A DNA stretch of 64,000 nt from Turritopsis dohrnii (lineage: Eukaryota > Cnidaria > Hydrozoa > Anthoathecata > Oceaniidae), in contig BQMF02000281.1 in NCBI GenBank assembly GCA_027922465.2, forward strand, positions 248,001 through 312,000, in the 5' to 3' direction. This document shows, piece by piece, positions 35,001-47,000 of this stretch. How positions within the stretch are numbered: the first letter of the stretch is position 1; every line of letters begins with the position of its first letter. The position numbers and the translations under genes are program-made. A model generated the notes under the pieces. The model saw only the letters and a program-made list of their open reading frames with translations, was not told the origin of the DNA and made no database searches.

Positions 35001-38000
35001 TTTTATGGTAATCATCAAAAAAGGCATTTGTTAAAAAAAATTTTTGTTCGCGTTCGTATGTACTCGCACAGACGATGGGTGGTGACAGCCAAAAGCTTTG
35101 TTATATGAAATACATGAACGTGTCATAAAGAAATTTGTTTCTTCTCTCTTACGAAAGCTGCTCTGTCAAAGCTGTTTATTTGAAAATTGATAAAAAAAAT
35201 ATTTCTCAGTTTCTCAGAAAGTTTTTGTATTTTCTCTTATTTCTCATAATAAGGTTGCACCTCTACCAATTAAATTGCTTAAACTATGAAACAATGCACC
35301 ACTTACTGTCATGCAGTTTCAACCTACAAATTTGTGGACCAATTTGCAATGATGGACAAATGCAAATGAATAGTCAGCGTAGAGGTGTCTGGACATTCTG
35401 ACTTTCATATTTGTTGTAGGACTTATTGTGGTTATTTTTTTGTTTAGAACTTCGACACAGAAAAGATGGTCCGAGAGTGATTCACAACAGTCTGGGATGA
35501 CTTTATCTTTAGATCGATCTTCTGCACGCACTGCTTTCAATGATTCAGATGTGCAAGAGTAAGTCAGTAATATCTCCATTGTGACAGGAGAATTAACATC
35601 AATGTTTGTTTTTCTTTGTTTATTATAATAGATTTCTAATTCATAATATATATTGGATTTCTATGAAAGCAGGAAATACTTTAAAACCCGCTTTGGTTTT
35701 TTGGATTTCTGCGTAAGCAAGAAAGCCTTTACTTTCGTCGTTGTTTTTCTTAGTTTTTTTTTCATCTTACTGTCCAAACCTAGCAATTTTTTTTATCTCG
35801 AAGTTCATTGGTTCATACAGCCGCCGACTCAAAATAATTGGTGCATAGAGCGCCACTATTATGAAGGGTGCTAATTAACTTTAATAGGGCTATTTTATTG
35901 GCTTGAATTTCCGCCATGTGATCACCCGGGTATTTTTCGACTTCACGTCTGCACGCCGTTCGCATAATGGTAGAGGAAACCGAAGAAACCCTTCATGTTG
36001 ATTGATCAATATGGAACAGATTTTAAAGAAGATTTAAGGGAGAAGGAGAGAAATTTATAATTATCTTACGATGATTCTACTCCGTTCATTCTTTTCTAAA
36101 AACAAGCTCTCAATGTTTTATAAAAATAGTGTGTGAAAAGGAATGCTTTTTTTTTTGGAAAATGTCTGGGGGATTCTTTTAAGCCTTTCTAAATACCAAA
36201 GATCCTTTGTTTCATGTGTGGGCTGTAGTGCTTTTTAAGCTCTGGATATATACAGCTCGGCTGAGTTTCCTCTTCAGCTCTAGCAACATACAAGAATGTT
36301 CTGTCTACCCTCTACCTGTGTATCATTTTATGTTTGATGTTTCTCTAGCTATTTTAGCTTATTTACTTGTATATTCTAAATACTGGACATCATTTAACTC
36401 AAATTTCTGCTTTCATAATCCTAATCTTTTTTTTACTTCTGGATGTTTGGGAAATCTTAGTAATTTGGAAGATTGGCCGTACATGCGTAATCACTGTAAT
36501 ATCTGAAAGCATATATATTTGGTGTTATTTTTATATATTTCCCCATCGGGCGAAATATATGTTAAAACCGGCATTTCCTTCTCCTTCTCCTCCTTCTTTT
36601 CGTTCACTTTTATAGCCGCAGTTCAGTATTGAACTCTGACCTAGCCAAGGTAGGTAAGATTAGAGGCTAGTCTTCAGTAAAGTAGTACGCCATCTTTTCA
36701 GTTCAATCAGTGTCAGTGCAAATGGGATTTTGAAGATGTTTTCTGCTAGCTTTAATGATTCAATAAATGAAACGTTAAATGATGGAAATAAATCGTTTTA
36801 TTTCTTAAAAAGTTGTAAAGACTTTTGAATGAACGTGTAAAAAACAAAACAAAACAAAAAAGATTGGCATTATGTGTTTTTGTTTTTGTGTTGATAACAA
36901 TATGTGTTATGATGATGATATTGGTAATTAAATGCTTGGAACAACAAACCATTGAAGCTGTGATTCCAGTGCAAAGGTGAAAATTCATTCTGAATAACCA
37001 GGGTGAAGATTTATTTAGTATGATCCTGATGTAATGTAATGTAGCCCAACTGAACTGAGAAAGCAAGCACGATGATGATGTACAGCATAAAGAAGGAAAC
37101 CCTTTTCGCATGGAGAACAACCACCAGTTCAACCAGTTATGTTAATTCAAAAACAGCAAGTATATAAATATGTGATGTTGTATATGCAATTTAAAGTTCA
37201 GAAAACCATTTACGTATAATATTTTAATACACAGAGGATTGGAGACACATAATGTGAACTTGAAAGAATCTGGTCGAGTGTACTTGGATAGTTATTTAAT
37301 CCAACAACAGAAAAATAGTTTACTATGAATGAAGTCTATGGTCATGTATACTGTTTTGATGCTGCATATCATATTTTATTTTTCAATACTGACAATTTTT
37401 CTTACGAACAACAAACGTAAATCAAAACACAATCCAGCATGACGGACAGTCTGTAAATTAAACCAAGTCAGAACACAAACTTGTGTTTTCAGCTATGTAG
37501 TGGTTTGGTTATGGATGTGTATTTTCACTATCTGTTGTTCTTTTCCATTTTGGATTTACGAAAGTCATTTTTATCATAATAAACAATGAGTGTGAACGCA
37601 TTTTTTGTATTTTTTGAAAAAAACTCTTCGGCCCTAATTTGAAATGCTACGTACTATTTGTGTTAGTAAAAATTTTGATTTCTTATGATTATTAGTTATT
37701 TGCTTATGATGTTTACCCCAAAGTATTTACTTATTGAAAATATTTATGCGGGCGTATAATTTGATAATAAACAGAATTACGAGAAGTTTTGTTATTGAGA
37801 ATTTTATTTATCTTTTGTACAGTAAAACCACTTTATACAAATTTGATAATATAATGTTGTAAGATAGTTTTATCTGAGTTACAAAAAAACAAGTGTTCTG
37901 TTTCACATTGTTTACGGTATAAAGGATGTCAAGCTTCTGCAACAATAAAGATTATACATTTGTTATGATGAAATTCTTTTACACATTGATGATATATAAA

Positions 38001-41000
38001 TATATTCAGTTGTTTAAGGGGAAATATTAGTCGCATTTAGGTCATATAACTTTTAGTTAAGTGCCCATATAATAACCTCTCACTTTTTAACTCCTCGGCA
38101 AAAATTATATAACAAACCTTATCATTTGACCATGAACATCTTCATTTCATTATAAGTCAAAAAAAAGTTTTTTTGCGGTATTAAATTCAATTCCCTCCTG
38201 ATTAGTAAGGAAAACATATTTATCTGTGCATCAGGTGGAGGGTAGTTATACTGTAATTGTTTCATCATACATTTTTCTCATAATTATCAATGTACATGCA
38301 ATAACTGTCAAAAATTTTGCAACTTTGGGGAAATATAAAGTCGCATATTTGCGAATCTTGTGTTCATTAAGTTTATTTGGAGTTAACGTAAGTTTCGTAT
38401 TGTGTCAGTTATCCTTTCATAATGCCCTGGCGTGCATAAGTAATTAAAAAATTTAACGTTTTTTAAGTTTCTGAATAAATTTTTATAATCTTTTCTTGAA
38501 AAAAGATAGCAATGACATATTGTTACTCAAATTAAAGCACAAGTTTCTGTTTTCAGTTATGCATGTTGACTTTGTATGATGTATTTTACATCATTAAAAT
38601 CTACGCTTTCCTTTTTGTGCTTGTGAATTAGGAATTTTATTAGGATGGTAGGCATTTACATTAACTTACATTATCTTATCTGAATTGATCACTGAATCCT
38701 TAATATCATTTCGTACCAACAAAATAAAGAACATTACTTTATTCAGGTATAATCAAGTTTATTGGTGTTTATTGGTATAAAGTTTTGCATAGTGAAAATT
38801 ATGTTTTTTCCAGATTTTTGCGGAGTACATGATCTGCGGAAATGATTCAACCTTTCTTAAATTTCAAGAATGTCAATCATAGTCTTTCTTTTTTCATACT
38901 TCAGCTGGTTTTGCAGAAATCCTTATGCCTGCAAGGGCATCTTGTCTTTCTTTCTTTTTCTGCTGTCCAAACCTAGCAGTTTTTTGAAATTTTGTGTGTG
39001 TCTTTACTTGAAAACTACCAAAACATTCTTTACATAAGTATTTTAGTGTTTTGCCACTTATTCATGAAAAAACAGAAATTTCTCTTCAGTGCACCCAATA
39101 AACTTATAATAAACTTAACATGATGCCCTTGTAGGCATCTAAAGTTTTGCTTTAGTTTGATTAACAATATACGATTACCTACTTTTTAATTTACAAAACA
39201 TGCATTTAAATTTTATGAAAGGATTATAAAGGCTTATACACAAACTTAGAAAACATTAAATCTTTAATTACGCATACACCCCAGGGCATTATGAAGGCAT
39301 AACTGACACAATACGAAACTTACGTTAACTGGTTATTAAAGATGATTAGCACCCTTTTGTATTAATGACGCTTTATGCACCAATGAACATTGGGACGTTG
39401 GTTGTATGAAACAATGAATTTCGAGATAAAAAAAGTCGCTAGGTTTGGACAGTAACATGAATAAAAAAATAAGAAAAACAAGATGCCCTACCGGGCAGAA
39501 GGATTTCTGCAAGCTTTGCTGCTGAAAATGCCACAAAAATGCAACACTAGCACACTAGTCCCGCAAAACTAAGACAGTCACATCATTCAGTTCGAGAAGC
39601 ATCAGCATTAAATAAACAAAAATATTGATGCGACTGACAATGTTCGTCAAGAAAGTCAGCCTACCATAACATAAAAAAGGGGCTTTTCTTTATGCTATCG
39701 CGGAGATCATTTATGAAGATCTGTTTTTTTTGTACGAATAAGCTGAATGATTGTTACTGGATATTTGCCACCCACGTACTCCAAAAAAGTGCATCGACAC
39801 AATACGAAACTTTAATTTAACCACATTAAATATAACGAATCCTATAAAAAGATTGTGTATACTGGCGGTAACCAACATATCGTTTGGACAGCACAAACTA
39901 ATATATAAAGTTTCTATATTGATCTCCTCAGAATGAAAAATATAAATATCACAATAATAATTACTTAGAAATTAAAGCTCATATCTAATATAAAAGTTAA
40001 AAAAAATACAACATGCGTAGGGAGAAAAGAGATAAGCTGATATAGCCAGAATACATCCAAAAATTGCTATTAAATATAGTATAAATAGCTGTATAAAGTG
40101 CATATGTTGGTGATGTTGGGGAGGAGCTGAAAGGAAGCTAAGCTGAGCTTTAAAAATCCAAAAGCTTCTCAAAATTGACTTCAAACATGCATACACATAC
40201 AAAATACACGAAGGTCTTTCATATTTAAAAAGGCTTCGAGCAAAAATAAAACAAGAAATACCTTTTCTTCCACACACCACGTATTGGCACTACTGTTTTC
40301 ATATTTTAAACTTCAAGAAAACTTCTTTCAAAAAACAGAATAACCACACTGTAATTCAATTTTGTGAACATGATAAGTTCCCAACAGTAATGCAATTCTT
40401 TATATAAAATTATAAGCTGTATTAACTTCTTTTAAAGCCATATTTCCATCAAAGAAACTTTTAGCAAACTACACACGTTCTTTCGCTGCCATTTTTAAAA
40501 CGTTTTGTGGACGATCACATGGCATGGCGAAAATCAGCCAATAAACTATCGCTATTGAAGTTAGGGTGGCTATATTAGCACCCTTTCGTAGAAATCGGGC
40601 ATTATGTACCAATCACGATTGAGACGGCTTTTTTATGAACCAATCAAATTGGAGAAACAAATATGACTAGGTTTGGACAGTAAGATGAAAAAAAACAAAA
40701 CAAGATGCCCTTGCAGGCATAAGGATTTCTGCAAAACCAGCTGAAGCATGAAACCCTAGAAATCTATGAAAGCATCAATGATACATACTATAGATCCAAA
40801 AAATATTAAAGCTCCTCTTTCCTGTTGAGCATTTTGAACACTTTACACACAAACGTTAACAAGATTTTATACTACTTTTATGGTTATGGAGAGCAGACGA
40901 TTGCTTAATGAATGAAACTTTAAGTATCAAAATGAAAATAGTTTTTTCTTGAAAACAAACATATTATATACTGTAGATCAAAAATAGATAAGACAAAAAT

Positions 41001-44000
41001 ACTTTTAAAAAGTGTGAATAGGGCTTAACTAAAAACAACATAAGCTATTACATACAAAGAAAAGAAAGGTGCGAATCGTAACCATGGATACGCGATTTAT
41101 ATGACAGTTTTTTAAAAAAAGAATTTATGTATAAGAACGAAAGAAAAAAAACACAAACTTTTTCGAAAAAAATATAAACAAATTAAAAAATTTATCGGAA
41201 ATACTATGTTTTAAATTAACTACGTATCTACCTAAGCTAGCTACGAAGCATTTAAAAATTTTACCTTTTAAAAGTTTAATTATGAGGTCACTTCGATGAA
41301 TTTTTGTATTTTTCAAGTTTGCCTCAAAGCTTTGCTTGGTCAGCTAGGATTATCTAGGATAAGCTAGGAAGCTAGGGTAAGATAGGATCAGCTAGGATCA
41401 GCTAAAGGCTTGCTGACAAACCTCACACAGACCTCACTTTTACTCCGATGTACTTAAAAACTTAGAAACTTAAAAAAACATTAAATTTTTAATTACGCAT
41501 ACACCCCAGCAAATTATTAAAGCATAGCTGACACAATATGAAACTTACGTTAACTGCCAATAAATGTAAATGTGTTATTTAAATTAGCAAACATAACTGA
41601 AAGCAGTTGAAATTTAAATACAGTCAAGATAAGTTTCCTATTTGCTATCGTAAGTAGGGAGTCCCATTCCTAATTAAGGGCATAATAATACAGCCAAGAA
41701 CTATACAAACAAGGACGTAGAATTAGGGGGGGCTGGGGGGCTTGAGCCCCCCCCAACTTTTTTGTCAATTATGAGAAATTTGTTTTTGCCTTTCCTAAAA
41801 ATTGAAAATCATGTTGAAATTTTAGATTTTGAGTGCTTTTATAGGCAATCTAGAGGTAGTATTCTAGAGGTAGTTTCTTGGCGCATCGGCCCCAACCATG
41901 GTGGGGCCTCTTTCATCAATAGAGATTTATTGAGCCCCCCCCAACTCAAAATGTCTTGCTACGCCCCTGACAAAGTAAATATGCTAACATAGCTAGAGAA
42001 ATATCAAACATAAAATGATGCAGGCAGAGGTTAGACAGATATTCTTGTTGTTGGAGCTGAAGAGGAAACTGAGCTGAGCTGTACGTATCCAGAACTTAAA
42101 AGGCATTACAGCCCACAAATGAAACAAACGAGCTTTTGTATTTAGAAAAGCTTAAAAGAATACCAGACATTTTCAAAAAAATAAAAACCTTTCCTTTTTG
42201 ACACACTGTTTTTATAAAACATTGAGAACTTGTTTTTAAAAAAGAATGAACACAGTAGAATCTTTGTAAGATAATCATAAATTTCTACCCTCTACACCCT
42301 CGGTCTTGGAACTGTAAATCTATTCAACATTGATCAATCAACTTTTGGAAGTTTCTTCGGTCACGCTGTAGTGTACCATTTTGCGAATGGCGTGCAAATG
42401 TAAGTCGAAAAATACCCGGATGATCACATGGCGGAAATTCAAGCCAATAAACTAGCGCTAACTAAAGATAATTAGCACCCTTGCGAAATAGTGGCGACTT
42501 ATGCACCAATGAACATTAAGACGGCTTTTGTATGAACCAATCAAATTGGAGAAACAAATATGACTAGGTTTGGACAGTAAGATGAAAAAAAAAAAAACAA
42601 AGACGATCGTAAAGTATTTCTTGCTTACGCAGAAATCCAAAAACAAAAACAAAGACGATCGTAAAGGCTTTCTTGCTTACGCAGAAATCCAACAAAGACG
42701 ATCGTAAAGGCTTTCTTGCTTACGCAGAAATCCAATAAGCTTATGATTTTAAAAGTTTGTTGTTGGTAACGTCTTGTGCTTCGAAACTCTCTTGCAGTTA
42801 GGAAAATTCAGCAAAGTCATTCATAGTTAAACTTTTTAAAAGCTATTTTAAATGCTTGGTAGCTAGCTTAGATAGGTAGATATGTAGTTGATTGAAAACA
42901 GTATTTCTGATGAATTTTTCGCTTTTACTTTGTTTCCTATCTTTTTTTATAAGTTTATTGTTTTTTTTTCTCCACAAAAACATTCTTTTATCAGTATCTG
43001 AAATGTTATGACATTTTCATAAAAGTTCATAATTTTTTTATTCTTTATATTCTTTCCATCCATACAGATACGAGCAAAGGAGTGAAGACGATGTATGTAT
43101 TTACCCATGAAATCTAGTCTTGATTCATTTATCATGTATTGATAAGTCTCAGAGAAACAAAATGTAAAGTTGAAGTGGAATTTAAGATAATTGCTTTGAA
43201 AACTTAATAATGGAATTGAGGGGAGTGGCCAACACATCAACAATGACGTCTGGTCTATAGCAAAACTGAATCTAACAAAAAGAAAAGTTTCTTAACTAAG
43301 GTCAATTTTATTCCTGAGACACTTCACAAAGTGCAAATGATAAGTTAAGTCATTTTTGCAATTGTACAAATTGATATCTGATTTTACTTTCTGTTTTTAA
43401 CCAGAGGCTTGATAATATAGCAGCTCGAAAAGAACAGTTGCTTAAAAATAAAGAAGAAATTTTGAAATCAAAACACCGTTTGGAATTAATCAAATCAAAA
43501 ACAGTGAACTGGAGTGAACAGGTATTATTATCTCCCTACATCTTATTTTTTAATATATATATATTTTGCATTGGTTCTTATTTTATCATAAATCCTGAAT
43601 TTTACAAACCATTCATAAAAAAATGCATATAACTTTTTTGAAAGAGTTGGTATGATTCGCCATTAAAAGTAGATAAAAGAAATAAGAAAAACATTTTTAT
43701 TTCTTATATCTACTTTTGCACATAGAAATAAGAAAAGAGATAGAATAACATCGATGAAATTTCCTTTGTACCATCCGTGTTGTAATTACTGGTGGCCGTA
43801 TACAAAGTTGAATTTTAAAAATTTAAAGTTTCCCGCTATATATGGAAGTCTATTGTTCCTCGTAATAAAAGTCGTAATTCAGATCTGGAGATCTATTGTT
43901 AATTTTTCAAAATGTGGGACTTCAGGTAATGTCTTTTTATCAATTCTGCATAATTATCAAAATTATTAGAATTATTCAGATGATAGCAAAACGAAAAATA

Positions 44001-47000
44001 AGTTTGCGTTTTATGATTTGACGAGAATAATATTCGTATTCATTGCTTTCTCGTGATCAGCTAATCAAATATGCAAAATCGGAAATTTTTACCTATCTCT
44101 GGTAAAATCATATTAAAGATTTTGAGATTGATGTTGATACAAATGAAGACAAAATAACTTTGACGAAAGTACACTTGATTCTCGCAATGAACATGTATGT
44201 TTTGAAGTGGAAATTCCTTATGATATTTCTTTTTGAACAACAAATACGAACAATTTTACAAGTTGTTATAAATTGTTTTTACTATGAACAATGTTCTCCG
44301 GACAAGCTGCCAGCTTTCTGATGAAACAGAGATCATCACTGCATTGAATAATATCACCATTTCACTGCTTTATCGTAAATATCAAAAGATTCTTAAAAGA
44401 GTTGCCTTGACATATATAAATGGCATCAAAAATATATTTATGTATAAAATGTATATTCTGACGGCCTAAAATTGGAGAAAAATACTTCAACGTTTTTTTC
44501 TGGAAGGTTTCTGTAAAAGTATGAATGATCAAAGTATGATCTTTATAATCTGGTTTGGCAGAAACATAACTTTCTTATCACTCAACCTTTGCACAATAGG
44601 AGATTGTTTTTACAAACTTAAAATAATACAGCTGTGCATATGCGCTATTGTTCAATACCAGAGATTTTGATTGGTAGATTTATTTTTTCGGCTTGATAAT
44701 TATTCGCCGACAATTAAGAAAGTGTAAACAATGTTTATGACCATAATTAAGAGGACGCCAATTAGTTTCGGTCCCGATACTTACACCACAACAGTCTATA
44801 TTCCTTAGGAGGTCGTACTAGTGAAAACAACTTGAAAACGCTTTTAGTTCGTAAAATAATGAAACAAACGTCCGAGTATGTGAAATGAAAACCTGAAAAT
44901 ATGTTTTTCATTATAACATAAAAACGAAAAAACGAATTCAGTTCCAATTTTCTGAAAAAAGTAGCTTTTAGAAGCCCCAATAAGGATAGCATGTTTGTTT
45001 TTACGAATGAACTTGTTAAGTATACTCGTTTTTTATTTAAAATTTTCGGTTTTTACTTCAAATTTTATCGAGTAGTTAAAAAATAATAAACATTGAATAA
45101 AAGAGAATGAGGCGAGGCAACACGCATGGATTCTCATTGTTTGAAAATTGAATAGAAATTTGAATATAGCTAAGGTGAGCTAAAGTTTGATGTTATTCTA
45201 TCTCTTTTCGTATTTCTATGTTTTGAAAGAGTAATGTAACAGTAAGTTTAGCATATGCAGATCATATTTTTGCATATAATACACTTTCAATGCAATGAAT
45301 GTTGTATCTATTTATTTATTGATTTATTTATTCAGTCTGATCAGGAAAAGAAAGATGTCTTATCACCTGTGAGTTTCATTCTGTAATTTATCAATTTATC
45401 AGTTTATCAAAGTTTTTTATTGTGAAATTTGTTTGTTTGTTTTGCATCCTCTGGGTTTAGTGTGACACATTATTTAGCCTGTATTGTCATACGCATTATG
45501 ACAATGTTATTGTTCATTCACATACCGTCAAAAATAGTTTTTGTTACTGGGAAAATTTCTCCATGTCTTCAGTTGTTCAGTTTCTGAACAAATTTTTTTC
45601 AAAGTTTTTTATCTCAGACCCATCAGATCAGACTTTCTGTTTTGCTTTCCACTTGTATCTACTTCTCAAAAAGCAGTCATAAGAACATGCAAGCAAGGAA
45701 TTCCTGCATGAATTTGAGAATGGTACAACAACTTTGAGAATGGTACAACAATTTTTAAGCTTCTCCAAACTTCTTGTTTTTTCTGTATTTTTCAATGGCT
45801 TTGATTGAAAGAAGCTAGTAGGATATTATGAACTTCGCAATCATTAAGAGTTTTTGTGACGACTAAATTAGGTACAGGAGGTATAGTACAGCGAAAGTCA
45901 ACATTATTGAAAACGAGAATTCATCAAATTATTGAGAATATAAAGCATAATGCCTATAAGTAAGTAAGTCACCAAGAGTTTTTAGTCCTTGGGCTTCCAT
46001 CTGTAATGATTGGTGCTTCTGCTCGCCAACTTGCCACTAGTAGTTGACTTACCGCCAGAGATATTTAGCATTGCTCTAACTTGCCCAAAAGCCAGTACGC
46101 AGTCAGTTGATGGCTCCCAATGGGCTGATAGTATGCTTTTAACTTTTAACATTACTGGACTCGAAAGCGGGTCGCACTGGTCGCACTCAAAGGTACCAAC
46201 CACTACGCCATTACTGCACTGTACCTACTGTACGTAATTTAGTTAGGAAGAACTCCCTAATTTCCATAAAAATTTACCGCATTTCCTCTTTTTAGCACCC
46301 ACCTCTTTTTAGCACTCCCCTTGAATAAGCGCCCCTTTAATCCAAAAACAATTTCATAAGCGCCCAGGCGCTTATTAGAGTTACAATAATACGTTCAAAT
46401 AATAAGATGAAAAATGCCAAAATCAGCATTCCTTGATAATCATGTGGTTTGACTGTGCAGGACGTTTTATATTTTCATGTTTTTTTTTATCTTAGAATTC
46501 TGTCACCAGCCAGTCATCTAATGATTCGGTCAGTATGTTACACTTTTAAAAGTGTCGGTCAGTATGTTACCCTTTTAAAAGTGTCGGTCAGTATGTTACC
46601 CTTTTAAAAGTGTCGGTCAGTATGTTACCCTTTTAAAAGTGTTGGTCTGTATGTTACCCTTTTAAAAGTGTCGGTCAGTATGTTACCCTTTTAAAAGTGT
46701 CGGTCAGTATGTTACCCTTTTAAAAGTGTCGGTCAGTATGTTACCCTTTTAAAAGTGTTGGTCAGTATGTTACCCTTTTAAAAGTGTCGGTCAGTATGTT
46801 ACCCTTTTAAAAGTGTCGCAATGATTTTCTTAGTTCCTATGTTTCTTAATTGATTCCATCTTCCATCACATCTTATCTTATCACATCTTATCTTATCACA
46901 GGAATCAGTTTTTGATGGTATAGGTAAAAGAAGCACACTAGGGAAACCAAGAACTAGTAAGTGAGGTCACCAAATACATGATAAACATTGTTTTCTGTTT

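Noticed and set aside
35653..35874. ORF with FILLSKPSNFFYLE, shared with frames at 39336-39536 and 42458-42652
   Set aside because: The similarity is explained by the multi-copy intron repeat. Frames are short, disagree in their ends and lack other support.
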